Assembly (NCBI GenBank): GCA_030686995.1 | Contig: CM060709.1 | Coordinates: 266,846,057 to 266,910,056, forward strand | Reading direction: 5' to 3' | From: Artemisia argyi | Lineage: Eukaryota; Streptophyta; Magnoliopsida; Asterales; Asteraceae | DNA length: 64,000 bases | Shown: piece after piece, positions 11,767-23,100 of the stretch | Position numbering within the stretch: the first letter of the stretch is position 1 | Layout of the letters: each line of letters begins with the position of its first letter | The notes under the pieces: generated by a model | Database searches by the model: none | What the model was told of the DNA's origin: nothing | The model's input: the letters and a program-made list of their open reading frames with translations, nothing else | Program-made: the position numbers and the translations under genes

Positions 11767-12765
11767 ATGGATTTTGAAAATCTCAAAGAAGGGTAACCTA
11801 TTCAAAACCCACCGCTATTTGAAAAAGAAAATTTCCTTGAATGGAAAAGTATATTTGGAAACTATGTAAAATCAATTGATCAAGATCTTTGGCATATTAT
11901 TTCTATTGGTGATTTCAAACCAACGAAAACAAGTTTTGAAAATCAAGATGACTATTCTGAACTTGATAAAAATACTAAAGCTAAGATAATGATTTATAAA
12001 GCTTTATCAAGTACCAAATATGAAAGAATGTATTTTTGTCAAACGGCTGATGATATTTGGAAAAATATAATCAACCTTCATCAAGGAATATGTCAAGTCA
12101 AAGATGGTCAATTTGATCTTACATATGAATTAGAAGTTTTAGAAAAACTAATAGATAGACACTTAGTAGAAGTTAATACATGTGCTACTAGTTTAAATGT
12201 TTTAAATGAAGGTACAAGTGAAGATGAGTACATGTGTCTTGATGAACTTGCTTGCGAATCATGGAATGAAACGGATGTTGACGAAGACAATGATCCGGTG
12301 GTTAATTGTCAATTTATTGAAACAACAAGCAAGGTAGATGTTGAAACCAAACATTTTTGCTTTGACACATTCATCTTAGAATTTTCTAAATTATAAAATG
12401 AGTCTAAACTTTTAGGTAACATGAACCTAAAAACTATCTTTAACAATGAGTCTTCAAAATCTTTTATGAATAACTTTGAAAAGGAAATCTTGTTAGAAGA
12501 TAAAATGTCTAGACTTGAAAGTAATGTTGAAATTGATCTAGAATGTAAATTATGTCTAGAGTACAAACATGAGATTAAAAAGCAAAATGAGAAAGGAAAA
12601 ATGCTAGCTAAATTTGATGAAAGCTCAAAATCTCTTGAAAGATTGTTGAGGAGTCAAAGGTTGTTTAAAGATAAAACCGGATTAGGATTTAACTCAAAAG
12701 CACCATCAACTAGTAAAACAAAGCAAGTAAAATTTGTTAAACCTAGAAGAGAGATTTTGAGATAA
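11767..12765 (+). pseudogene. gag: Copia gag remnant of element B
   Basis: One frame starts at ATG 11767 and reads through a stop at about 11791 and another at 12394-12396, ending at 12765. The N-terminal part has the Copia gag pattern: an aromatic-rich FLEWKSIFGNYVKSIDQDLW stretch, a KAKIMIYKALSS stretch and an ADDIWKN segment (UBN2-like). The usual zinc knuckle is absent. After about residue 120 the frame jumps to acidic, Lys/Glu-rich coiled-coil text that follows the knuckle in intact relatives, so an internal deletion is inferred. It ends near a KTGLGFNSKAPSTSK motif resembling the linker before protease. Gag would form the cytoplasmic virus-like particle. This copy is non-functional. Confidence 0.8.
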
Positions 12766-13496
12766 TTCAATCTCTAAAAGAAACTCATGATTAAAGGATT
12801 AAGATTATCATGCTCTATGCTTTTATATGATTATCTAACCTTCTTGGATACATGAGTAATTGAGTTTCCAAGTGTGTCGTCAAACCAAGATTTTACGCTT
12901 TGTGTTTATTCTCTTGATAGCATCTCTATACAATATAAAAGGTACGCATTACTTCAACTTGACTTTGATTGTCTCTTGTTTCTAGCATTATGTGTTGTAG
13001 TATATATTAGTAGTAGTATTCTAAAGTGTTTACCTGATATTAGTAATAACTATGATTAGATTCTCTAAGACAAGGAATTTCGTCATTAGTACTAGTAGGA
13101 TATATAAGGAGTTTCGGTTCTTTAACCGTCAAGAGATAAACACGAGAAACTCTTGAGTGAGTCTCACTCAAATCTTGCTTACAAGTGAGCTAATTAAGAA
13201 TTTCCTAAGTGTTAAAATGTCTAACACTTTTGTAATGCTTGCAAAACAAACCTTTGTAAAACAAAATTCTTAAACACCATACTTTGGGTCTTAAATTGTG
13301 TTTTACTTCAATTACTCTTTTATGATAATTTCACATAAAACATACAAGGTGAAATAATTCACATTAGCATACATTAGGATGTGTGGAAGAAAATGAGTTT
13401 TCAACATCTAGGACTTACACATCAAATGTGACACTTAGTCTTATGATGTTGTACCTCTTGGACTTTTTTAAAACAAATAAAGTTCATAGTGTCTTA
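12766..13496 (+). other. Degenerate internal region of element B
   Basis: No frame with recognisable protease or integrase core remains. This interval is where those domains would lie in an intact relative. Confidence 0.5.
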
Positions 13497-13615
13497 AGTA
13501 AGGAAACCCAAAGAGTCGAGGAGGCGTTGAATATAACATTTAACGAGTGATCTCCTCCTTCTAAGATATCATCTTTGGTAGATGATGACTTAGTTGAAAG
13601 TCCAATGATGGCAAG
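13497..13615 (+). pseudogene. pol: Integrase C-terminal remnant (Copia pol)
   Basis: The frame starting at 13497 gives a SKETQRVEEALNITFNE-like string, then a stop, then a Ser/Pro-rich segment with SSLVDDDLVES. It matches the conserved segment after the integrase core in element A (25480-25570, NKETMRIEESLNVTFDES). The similarity is visible within the window, so the assignment is direct. It is short and interrupted. Confidence 0.7.
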
Positions 13616-13959
13616 ACAAGTATGTTGTGTAAAACATTAAGGATAAAAGTACAAAATAACATCTTCTCACCTTGAGTCAAACATTGAATCAAACAAAATT
13701 GACATAAGTTATAAAACTTGATTTATAGGTCATAGTTGTGTCTAAACAAATTCAACAAAAACAGTTTTTGGAATTTAGAGTAAAACAACTAGTGAAACAA
13801 AATAGATTATTCAAAGTAATCAAGTGATTATAGTGTCAATATTTGAAAGACTTTTTTATAATAAAAGCAAGCCCCAAAAGCAAGGAATTTTAACTTAAAG
13901 ACATTCCTAGTTACTCTCTTGTTCTCAATGGTTAAGTTATTGATGACTTATTAAGAATG

Positions 13960-14610
13960 AGATTAGTAAATCCGTAGGTAAAACTAAACGTAGAGAAATG
14001 TTCAGAAGACTACTTGTTCTCATAACAATTAGATCCAACATTATGTTTAGTGTTTGTCTATGTGCTCGTTTTAGAAAAGATCCTAAAACAACTCTTTAGG
14101 AAGAGCTTGTTTGGATACATCAAAAGGTACTACACAACTAGGATTATGGTATCCCAAAAAAACGGGAATAGAAACCATAGTGTATGCCAAATGGAATTAT
14201 GTAGGTAATAAGTTGATAAGAAAAGCACAAGTGGTACTTGCACTTTTATACTTACTTACACATTGATTCTTCAAAAACGCTTATGGTTCTCATATTAGTA
14301 TCGGATGGAGAAGCACGTCAACAAGCTCCACTTGAACAAGCTAACTCGCGTTGACAACGGAATTCATCTCATCAACATTGTTATCTCTTCAAACAAAGGA
14401 AGCATCGACTTCAGCGACAATTCAATCCATTATGTTCTTAATTGACATATTGTGATCCATCATCATCGCCTTGGTAAAAATGTTCATTGAGGAACGTCTT
14501 AACTAAGAAAGTCTTATACGTTAACCATTTTATCAACGTTTTCACAAAACCTCTTGAATGAGAAGCATTCATCATTCCTAGGCTTAGTCAAAGACTCATA
14601 AGACCTAAAA
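13960..14610 (+). pseudogene. pol: RT tail and RNase H remnant (Copia pol)
   Basis: In shifting frames this stretch gives RSNIMFSVCLCARFRKDPK (about 14025-14085), the conserved end of Copia RT. It then gives GTTQLGLWYPKKTGIETIVY (about 14126-14185), the start of RNase H, and SSNKGSIDFSDNSIHYVLN followed by HIVIHHH (about 14385-14465), the NK...H..IRHH block. A NLLNEKHSSFLGLV string near 14550-14590 matches the usual pol C-terminus. Stops and frameshifts are frequent. The family pattern is recalled from Copia pol generally. The RT catalytic core (YVDD) expected at 13620-13960 is not recognisable. Confidence 0.75.
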
Positions 14611-14672
14611 CCTTAATTTTGAACATTAGGATAAAACCACAAAAATCAAGACAATCCCTTTTAAATATTTCC

Positions 14673-14749
14673 CTGCAGTTCCCACGGAACCCTCAGACCA
14701 TACGGGCGGAACCCTCCCTTTGGTTCCGCCTGGTCCGCCAAATCTGCAG
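14673..14749. promoter_or_regulatory. Internal copy of element B GC cassette, before ORF2
   Basis: CTGCAG at 14673 and 14744 bound a GC-rich core with GGCGGAACC (14705-14713) and GGTTCCGCC (14722-14730). The following GGATGTTTTATTTTTAA resembles the LTR's GAATGTTTTACTATAAAT, so the TATA-adjacent text was copied too. It lies between the end of pol and ORF2. Confidence 0.75.
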
Positions 14750-15444
14750 GATGTTTTATTTTTAATTTCTAAACCAAACACCCTCTTAACTTAATCATTC
14801 ACTTTTCAAACAGCCATCACCCTCTCAAAAACACATAACCATACGAAATTTAGGGCTTTCAATCTAACCTCTTCAAATCCAATCAACTTTGTAAGTGTTC
14901 TAATCATAATTGCATTTTTGATTCAAGTATAACATTCTCATTTACATTCATTAACTAGAATATTAGGGTTTATGCATAGAACTTTTTGATTCATGAAAAA
15001 CTTGGTTGCTAACCAATCATGTCTTCCATTAGTTAAGAATTGTATCATTTTTGTTGTTATTTTGATTTGCCAAACACACCAAGTGCATTGTCTTTCAAAA
15101 ATTGCAATCCACAACTAGAACATAACTCTTCACCACATTGTTAAAACAAATGAAAAACGTCATTAAAACATCACTTGCATATTGTCTCTTGAATGCTAAA
15201 GGAAATACATAACCAATATGTATTTTCGGGTACATTCAAACGAAGCTACATTAAACTAGGAGCGCTTGGGTTATCTTTTGTTTTATAACAAAACTTACAT
15301 TATAAAATGTTTTTGAAGCATCAAAATGAGTCAAGATAACCGCACCTCCACATTGTTTTCATATAGGCACACACTAGAACAACCACATTACAATAGTCGT
15401 TTACTTAGACAAAAATGTGAAATTTTGTTTTTCTAGGAATCATC

Positions 15445-16553
15445 ATGCCTCCTCTAACCCACTACGACCACAAGGACACCATTAAGTACCTACCCAAACA
15501 CCACAAAACCAAAGGCCTTACCCCAAATCAAGTCAATGTTTTCAAAGCCTTAGAAAAATATTATGTCCATGAGGGTAGAACCATTGACCCGTCCTTCCTA
15601 GAAGGCACAAACCTCTACACCGAATTTTCCACAATCAACTTTGAGTGTCTTTTAGAAATCGATGAGCCTATTTGTCCTAGGTTCATTCTAGAATTCTATG
15701 CATCCGTCACTCTCTCAACGGATGAGTATGGTCGCATGTCTATCAACTTTAGGGCTAGTGGTCATCAATACTCCTTCACTCTTGAGGAGTTTGCTCAAAT
15801 CCTAGGTGTCCCAAACCGTGGTACTTGCATCTACTCCGATTTGCACTCTCTCTCAACTCTTGACACACTCCATGACCGCATCCATCCTTATGACACCCCT
15901 CTTGTGTCCAAAGATGAACTTCGTGATCACCTCTTTGTTAGGACAACCAACATTAGGAGAACCCGTTCGGGAAATGAGGTCGATAAGGACCCATATGGAA
16001 TGGAAATGAATGAACTCAAGCCCCAATTCAAGAAATGGGAGGAAGTCCTTAGAGCAAATGTCATTAGCACCATAGGAAACCGAGATCATATAAATCTTTG
16101 CCTTTGCTACATGCTCTATTCTTTGTCCGTTAGGCAACCCTTCAACCTTGCCTACTAGATGGCCAAGAGAATGGCCGACATTCCCGTGCATGGCACAACG
16201 GCTATGCCGTATGAAATGCTCTTGACCCGTCTCTTTAGGTTCATCTCTCCCATTCCACCAACTCCAAACGGTCTTCGCTTTGACTACTCTCTCATTCCAC
16301 ACACCTTTGTCCCACTAAGTGATAAGAGAGTGTACAAAGCCTAAGGAAAACGTCCTCATCCTCCTACCTCCTTATCATCTTCCTCAATGAGTGAAGATGA
16401 CTCTTTGCCCAACTCCAGGCTCCCACCTCTAGAATACCTATCCCAACTTCCGGATATTCCAAATGAGTCGGCGGAGTTCAAGCAAACAAAGGGGATGTTT
16501 AAGAATCTTGGAAGATTCCATGGAAAGCTCAAGAACAAGATTGACCGTCAATG
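15445..16553 (+). pseudogene. ORF2 of element B, unknown retroelement-associated protein
   Basis: The open part is 237 codons from ATG 15445 to a TAG at 16156. The same frame continues as 61 codons to a TAA near 16342 and then to TGA near 16551, so the original protein was probably about 370 residues. It has an ICPRFILEFYAS motif (residues 76-87) and an SFTLEEFAQILGVP motif (110-123), a pattern I associate with hypothetical proteins linked to Asteraceae retroelements. No gag, protease, RT or envelope feature, signal peptide or membrane segment is seen. It follows the decayed pol and a GC cassette, in the envelope-like position of SIRE elements. Function is unknown. A captured host domain or a structural protein are both possible. 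Confidence 0.65.
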
Positions 16554-17533
16554 AGTGCGGGTGTGAAGGAGTGTTTGGCACTAGGTGCTATTTGAACAAT
16601 TTGGTCGTTTAAACAATGTTTGTGATGTATTTGTGTGTTGGTACATTGTGTGATACTATTTGGAACATGTATTAACTAACAATGATGCAGGTAGACAACT
16701 TTTGGCAAGTTGTCAAATTTTTATGTTTATGAAATTTTTACTAAGTATAGTGAAATTCTCGACCCCCCGGTCAAAGTCCTATGGTATGTGTGTTTACATG
16801 TCCAATTTTTGCATTACCTAACCAGATATGCATTATCTTTTTTATTTTAGGAGTTTTCGAAAAATTTGAAAATCATCTCGCGGGTCAAAATCGCGGACTG
16901 CCAACTTTTTCAGGCCTGGCGGATCTGGCGGCACCCTAGAATGGGTTCCACCAGTGCATTTTCTGGGCAACCCAGAAATGGCCCAACGGACCGGACGGAA
17001 CCCTCACACGGGTTCCGCCTGTGTTTTGCGAGGGTTCTGCCAGTCACCTGCAGAGAATTTTTGTCATTTTTCTTAAGTTCAAAACTTGTAAACTGTCAAA
17101 CCATTATCCTAAGTGAGAGACATCTTCCATTAACTCCAATAACCATATTAGGACAACTCTCACTCACTAAAACAATTAGGAAGTCACTTCCCTCCAAAAA
17201 TTCAAATTCAAACATAACTAACCCAAGGAACCCTTTTAAAGGATCTTTCAAACCATTGAAACATTTTCAACCAAATCACATCCCATGATCATAAAGCATT
17301 GAGTGCATATGTTGGTCTTTCACTCCACCCTTTTCCATTGGATTGACATCAAGTGATGTGACATGGTCATGAAAATCATTTGAAACCTCAATATTTGAAT
17401 GGTAGAACATCAAATACAAACACCCATTTCAACATCTTTTCCACCTTATAAATTCAAAAGTTTTGCAACAATTCAAATCATACCATAACCATCAAAATTT
17501 CTTCTCTCAAAACATCAAAACCACATCTTTGAA
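16554..17533 (+). other. Spacer between ORF2 and ORF3 of element B
   Basis: It contains the third GC cassette at 16911-17053 and otherwise AT-rich non-coding DNA resembling an untranslated leader (CAAAACATCAAAACCACATC) just before ORF3. Confidence 0.6.
16911..17053. promoter_or_regulatory. Internal copy of element B GC cassette, before ORF3 (expanded)
   Basis: This longer, rearranged version of the LTR cassette has GGTTCC-type motifs repeated four times. Its best stem is GACGGAACC (16994-17002) with GGTTCCGCC (17011-17019), and it ends in CTGCAG at 17048. It is the third position in which this module precedes a transcribable block. Confidence 0.65.
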
Positions 17534-19330
17534 ATGACTAAATCCAACACATCATCCGAGTCATCAAAATCCTTCTCAAAGACCAGTAGGATTAGTGTTA
17601 AACCTTGTTGCTTCAAAAAAACCATCAAGTCAAGCTCATCATCTTCAAGTGATGCTTCGCTTAACATTTCTTCACCTATCCAAGATTTCCTTAACCTCAC
17701 TATCTCAATACCATCCTTATCACTCTTTGACACCATTGCTCAAATGGAAACCCAACAACAACCTAGTGAGCAACTAGATGATGAACCCCATCAACCATCA
17801 TTGGTAGAACGATTGGCTTACCGTTATGCTAGACCATCAATTTTTCCAAAATGATCAAGGTCATACACACTCACAATCATTTGTGTTTCACCCAATTTAC
17901 AAAGACCTTCATGGTAGGGGTGAGCAAATATACCGAGAACCGAACCGGAACCAAGAACCGAACCGGAACCGACCCAACCTGAACCGACTTTTAGAACCGC
18001 GGTTCGGTTCTCGGTTCTTCAATTCTTCAATTTTCGGTTCTCGGTTCGGTTCGGTCCGGAACCGCGGGTATCGGTTCCGGAACCGAAGAACCGCCCACCA
18101 TTAACATATTTTCAATTTTTACATAGCTCTTTAATTACTGGAACCGCCCACCATTAATCTGTCTCGAAGATTTATCTCTCATAAAGACAGCAATGCAGGA
18201 TTTGAATTCAATGCATGATTGGTGAAGATATCAAGGAAATAACATTATTAGGCACAACATAAGAGATTACCAATCGTACCATTAGTCGGTATTGGGAAAT
18301 GGAAGCGTTCAACAACATTATTAGGCTATCTCCTCATCAACTTTGATAGTATATATAAGATACAAAGACAGATAGAGGTAATATAATAACGATAACATCC
18401 TCAATGTAAAATTTATTATCATATAGATTATATTGGGCATACAAGAATGGAAAAAAAGGCAAATTACACAGCGTATTGTTGTTGTCCTTTCCCTATTAGA
18501 CCAACTACGAAGAGATCACATTTGACATTTTGGAATACTTCAAATACACGTAAACATTTGCATGCAGGATACTCTCTGTTAAGCCGTCATCACCTTCTTA
18601 TTTACAAATTTCGGTTCCAATCGGTAAGACCCGCAAAGAACCGAACCGAACCGAGAACCGAACCGGAACCGAGACATGTTACTCGGTCCGGTTCTCGGTT
18701 CCTTGGCCATCCGTTTTTCGGTTCTCGGTTCTTGCGGTTCCGGTTCGGTTCCGTGCGGTTCCGGAACCGCGCTCACCCCTACTTCATGGTAATCCTTCCG
18801 GTGAACCAAGCTTCCGCCATTTTGTTCAAAACCAACAACCACAACAACAAAAACCACAACAACAAAAACCACAACAACAACAACCATCACCACAAGAACA
18901 TTCCCAACAATTTGAATCTCTACTTTCTTCTTATAAGAAAATAGAAGCATCCATATGGGAAAAACCTCCAAACCTTAATGATGAGATTGGCACTTATTTA
19001 AACCACCTTCATGCCTTCAAACGTATGGTTGACTCTCAAATCAACCATATTATGGTTTTACAAACAACACTACACTCAACTAATGAAGGAAGCAAAAACA
19101 CTTCCCAACCATCCACCTTTGCTCCTTCAAGTTCAAACCATCCACCACCAACAAATCAAACCACTCTTCCACCAAACTTTTCCCGCCATGATTGCAATCA
19201 TTGCGAAAGAACCGCTCACATTAGTGAAGGGTATCGAAGGGAAATTCATGAGCTATCCGAAGAAATGATGTTTATCCTAAACCATATTTTGGATCAACTA
19301 CAATCCTTGTCTCACTCACCTCAACCTTAG
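17534..19330 (+). pseudogene. ORF3 of element B, split by a hAT insertion
   Basis: The frame starts at ATG 17534 with a Ser/Lys-rich N-terminus (MTKSNTSSESSKSFSKTS). After one frameshift near 17820 it runs into the hAT element at 17915 and resumes in phase at 18790 once the element and one target duplication are removed. The second part has a Gln/Pro/Asn-rich tract (about 18825-18910), a helical segment, a short HDCNHCERTAH cysteine/histidine motif (about 19187-19220) and a C-terminal helix rich in Glu, Met and Leu, ending at TAG 19328-19330. The overall style suggests a structural or coiled-coil protein of the retroelement. I do not recognise a named family. Confidence 0.6.
17915..18781. mobile_element. 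hAT-type non-autonomous element, 867 bp
   Basis: It begins TAGGGGTGAGCAAATA and ends GCGCTCACCCCTA, with an exact CTTCATGG duplication at 17907-17914 and 18782-18789. Both subterminal regions, about 150-200 bp each, are packed with GAACCGGAACC / GGTTCGGTTC repeats in opposite orientation, capable of a long hairpin. The middle (about 18110-18600) is AT-rich and non-coding. TIR style and 8-bp duplication place it in hAT. Removing it restores the ORF3 reading phase, so it is the youngest insertion of the stack. Confidence 0.9.
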
Positions 19331-19815
19331 AGTCTCCAAAATGAAACATAACCGTTTCTTTTGGAAAATGTTGCCCATTTAAACCAACAAACCAAAACCC
19401 GTGTCACCCTATCAACCTTCAAAATAAAGCCCGCTACAACCTCCAACACACATTTTCATCCTTTAACAACCTTAGCTTTGTTTTTGGAAAATGTTTCTCA
19501 TTAAGAAAAATGATGATTTCCTTATAGCATTTTATGTTCTTAGTTTATTTTTAGTCTTTCTTTATGTTTAAAAAGTAGGATAATGTCGTCCTAATTTCTT
19601 GTATTTGACTTTTTAAGAGTCAAAATTTTACATGAAATGAATTTCATTCTACTACAAGGTTTGCATTGTTTGTTGACCATTTAGATATAATGAGTGAACT
19701 ATACCTTGCTATGGTAACATACATATATCGTGTGTTTTAGAAACTAACCTTTATTTTTGTAGGATCATTATCCATGTTTTCTTTCCTTCATACTCCATTT
19801 AGGGGATTAATATTT

Positions 19816-20045
19816 AAGGGGGATCATGAGTGTTGCATTATTCCACTTTACAACTCTTAGTTGTGTTCTTGACATGAAATGCTTTCATGACTTGTCTTGT
19901 GTGGCAACAAACATTTTGTTTTGTAGGTTCAAAATCCATGTCTCCTCTCTTACCACTCCATTTAGGGGGAGTATTGTCCAAGGGGAGCAAGTGCATACTT
20001 CCGCTTCGCTACTCTTCTTTTTGTTTCGACAAAAAAGGGGGAGAA
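19816..20045 (+). other. Repeated polypurine motifs near the 3' end of element B
   Basis: AAGGGGGA (19816), TTTAGGGGGAG (19971), CAAGGGGAG (about 19979) and AAAAAAGGGGGAGAA (20031) precede the true PPT at 20185. Such extra polypurine motifs are typical of SIRE-like elements and parallel those at 27416-27506 in element A. Confidence 0.7.
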
Positions 20046-20184
20046 TTTATATATAAACTTGTTTCAAATTTTTTTTTGCATATCACATCATCTTAGCGAA
20101 AACAAGTTTTTATACTAACTTTATAAGACCTAACACTAAAACTAGCGACTTACTTATAAATAAAGTTTATGTTTTGTCATCAAC

Positions 20185-20198
20185 AAAAAGAGGGAGAT
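20185..20198 (+). other. Polypurine tract of element B
   Basis: AAAAAGAGGGAGAT lies directly before the TGTTAATAC start of the 3' LTR. It would prime plus-strand DNA synthesis. Confidence 0.8.
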
Positions 20199-21537
20199 TG
20201 TTAATACAAATATCGTCTAAAAACGTTATTTATATTTTACGATCTTTGCTAAGTTTTTTTAACGACAAAGTATGAACTTTAGCTAAGAGTAAATCATCAC
20301 TTTAAGTGTTTAAGTCTTGTTTAACTAAGGTTTACATTTCCTTTTAAACAAAACATTGTCTTTATTTCTTAAATTAGAAAGTGTCTTGTCACATCACATT
20401 TATTTCTTTAAATAGAAATATCACATCACATTTATGGTAAGTTTGTCAATATATATTTATGGAAAGAAAGTGTGTTTGACTAACCATAAGTTTTCTTGTG
20501 CAAGTTTTTGTTTGACTAGTATTTATGTGATGTGACCTTGTTTGGTTTGGAAGATTTATTGCAAAACCAACTGCAGCCCTGACGGAACCCTGGGGGTACA
20601 CGGGCGGAACCCATCTGAGGGTTCCGCCGTATCCGCCAGACCTGCAGATTGTTTTACTATAAATACCAAATCACTTGTTTGTTTTGAGTCATCACTTAGA
20701 GTCATATTTTACACATATTCTCTCATTATACTCAGTAGCTACTAACTTGTGTGATTCTCTTATGTAGCCAAGGAGTTCACATATTCATTCAAGAAGTTAC
20801 AAGCTTCAACTCTAAAGTTGCAAGTCTTGTTAGCTTTGTCATGTATAAGCTTTGGTAGTTTATACTTCATTTGTATCATGTATGTAGAAGTGAGTATTTT
20901 AGGCCTGAAAATACGTAGTGTGTCGGGAGTTGTTGTACCCTTGTAAAAGAACTAACGGGAGTGGTTGTACCCTTGGTAAAGAACTCGACATCTAGCTTAG
21001 TGTCGGTAAAAGTGTAAGCGACGATGGGAGTGGTTGTACCCGTGTAAAAGAACTCGATATCTAGCTTAGTGTCGGTAAAAGTGTAAGCGACGTTGTAAAG
21101 GTTTCTCCACCAGGAAAAGGAGCTTGTTGATTAGCGCTTATAACTCTCGAGTTGGAAACTCGGGGCGTAGATGTAGGGCAAGGAAAAAGAGTCCTTGTAG
21201 CCGAACCACGATAAACAATCGTGTTGTGGTTTGATAGTTTCTTTCTTTATCTTTGCTTATTACATATTGTCTTTAGTTAGAATTGCTAATCACATGTAAA
21301 ACTTTTCAAGGAATTAAACAAGTAAAGTGGTGTTAATATCTTTAAACAAACGTAAAGCTTTTCAAAGAACTAAACAAGTAAAGTTAGGATTGTTATTCAC
21401 ACGTAAAGCTTTTCAAAGAATTGAACATGTAAAGTTGTGTTTATATCTTTAAACAAACGTAAAGTTTTTAAAGGATAATCAAGTTAAAAAGAATTTAAAA
21501 GCGGTAAACTATTCAACCTCCCTTCTAGTTTTCCACA
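20199..21537 (+). repeat. 3' LTR of element B
   Basis: The 1,339-bp LTR is nearly identical to the 5' LTR, with a GC cassette at 20571-20647 and a TATA box at 20657-20664. It ends TTTTCCACA and is followed by the GATAC target duplication. Confidence 0.92.
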
Positions 21538-21953
21538 GATACTTCTGGTGAGAAGTCTTGGTAGTGGTCTTGGTGACCCTTAGTTAAAGTCGAATCGTGA
21601 GATTCTTTTGGGTGGTTTCCGAGGGCGGAATACCGTGTGAGTAACTCCTTCTTTGTGAGCATCGATATTGGTGAATATCGGTGGAGTGAATTGTAACGGT
21701 TTGTAGTCCACCAAAAGGATTATACTAGTGAATAGTATCGGAGTCACGGATTCGCAACTAGACGTACGGATGGTATAAACCCCCCATCCCGAACCAGTAT
21801 ATATTGTTGTATTCTTTACTTGCTTTATAAACTTTGGTTGTGTTAGTGATTGTTGAATTATTGTACAACCACTTGGTGTTCTCTTTGGCTTAAAGTTTTT
21901 AAACATCTAAAAAGCCGAAGAAACCGTATTCACCCCGTCTACGGTTCTACAAT

Positions 21954-21965
21954 TGGTATCAGAGC
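21954..21965 (+). other. Primer-binding site of element A (tRNA-iMet)
   Basis: TGGTATCAGAGC starts 2 nt after the LTR end at 21951. It is a perfect match to the usual plant initiator-methionine primer site of Copia elements. Confidence 0.9.
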
Positions 21966-22082
21966 GGTATACTCAAGTTTTGAGCGTTAAAGCCTTCCCG
22001 AGAAGTCGTTTTAAGTCAAAAAATTCTTTCCCAAAAATCTAAAATCCTAACTAAGGTTTTTGGAAAAGTGGAGTATAGATCC

Positions 22083-23100
22083 ATGGCTCAAGAGAACTAT
22101 GTTAAGGGGTGTTCTATGCAAAGACCACCTTTGCTAGAAACCGATGGGTTTTGCTTTTGGAAAACCCGATTTGAGACCTATGTTAGGTCCAAAGATCTTG
22201 ATTTGTGGGAAATCATCCAAAATGGCAACTTTGAGTTTATGGTGGAAGACTCGGAAACAAAGTTGTTGGTGAAAAAGCCACATATGGATCTTAATGACGA
22301 TGAAAGAAGAAAGCTTGGTAAGAATGATGAAGCCAAGATGTTGATCTATAATGCTCTACCTCGAAGGGAGTTCGAGAGGGTTCATGTTTGCAAGACCGCC
22401 AAGGAAATTTGGCACTCTCTCATCATCACTCATCAAGGCAACTCTCAAGTGAAAGATTGCAAGATCGACTTACTCATACAACAATATGAGAAGTTCTCGA
22501 TCTCGGATGAAGAAACCATTGATGATGGGTACACAAGGTTCAATGCTATTATCATAGTCTCACGGCTCTTGATCCTAGCTTCTATAACAAGAACCATGTG
22601 AGAACGTTTCTTCGAGCACTTCCGGTAAAGTGGAGGCCAAAGGTGACGGCCATAGAAGAAGCTAAGAATTTAGCGGAACTACCTCTTGACGAGCTCATTG
22701 GAAATCTCAAAGTCTATTAGATGATTCTTGAGAACGACAAGGCAAGTACCAAAGACAAGAAGGAGAAAGTTAAGTCTTTGGCTCTTAAAGCTAAAGTTAC
22801 TAGTACTCAAGCTAGTGATGATAGTGATGGTCAAGAGGATAGCAATGAAGAAGATGATATGGATGACGAAGAGTATAATCTCATGGCTAAGAACTTTCGG
22901 AGGTTCTTTAGGAAAGGTGGTAACTTTGGTAGGAGAAATCGGTTTGGAAACCGAGATAATGGTGGAAGGAAGAACTTTGGGGGAAACCGAAGTGGTGACA
23001 ACAAGGTCGTTGAAAGCTCAAGACACACATAAGGTTGTTACAATTGCGGAGAAAAGGGTCACTTCATCAATGAATGTACTAAGCCGAGAATGAACAAGGC
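22083..23100 (+). pseudogene. gag: gag of element A with CCHC zinc knuckle
   Basis: It begins at ATG 22083 (MAQENYVKGC); an upstream GTG in the same frame is not a credible start. The Copia gag core follows: FCFWKTRFETYVRSKDLDLW, then AKMLIYNALP and a KEIWHSL segment. A frameshift near 22555 moves the frame; the continuation has [22 protein letters not shown] at 22718-22720 and a TAA at 23030-23032 interrupt it again. A basic Arg/Gly/Phe/Asn-rich stretch (22905-23010) precedes the RNA-binding knuckle CYNCGEKGHFINEC (about 23036-23077). It would encode the particle protein. Three lesions make it non-functional. Confidence 0.85.

Larger units (their letters stand above)
10356..21537 (+). mobile_element. 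Element B: defective SIRE-like Copia retrotransposon with extra ORFs
   Basis: It is an 11,182-bp element from TGTTAATACAAATA to TAGTTTTCCACA, flanked by GATAC at 10351-10355 and 21538-21542. It sits in the 5' LTR of element A; the 3' LTR of A at about 29647 shows the uninterrupted site. LTRs are 10356-11698 and 20199-21537. The interior holds a broken gag, badly decayed pol pieces (integrase tail, RT tail, RNase H), two extra reading-frame blocks (15445-16553 and 17534-19330), a hAT insertion, several polypurine motifs and a terminal PPT. No RT catalytic core is recognisable, so it cannot move by itself. Confidence 0.92.
5857..21951 (+). repeat. 5' LTR of element A (interrupted by two insertions)
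   Basis: Its pieces are 5857-5979, 8497-10355 and 21538-21951, the last two also holding target duplications. After removal of the solo LTR at 5980-8496 and element B at 10356-21537, the LTR is about 2,386 bp. The 3' LTR is 2,339 bp; the difference is mainly a ~50-bp segment present here (about 21756-21808) and missing at about 29878 in the 3' LTR. It ends CTACA directly before the primer-binding site. Confidence 0.88.

Noticed and set aside
18447..18971. 130- and 165-codon frames on both strands
   Set aside because: They lie in the GAACCGG repeats of the hAT element and the CAA-rich tract; the frames are by-products of simple repeats.
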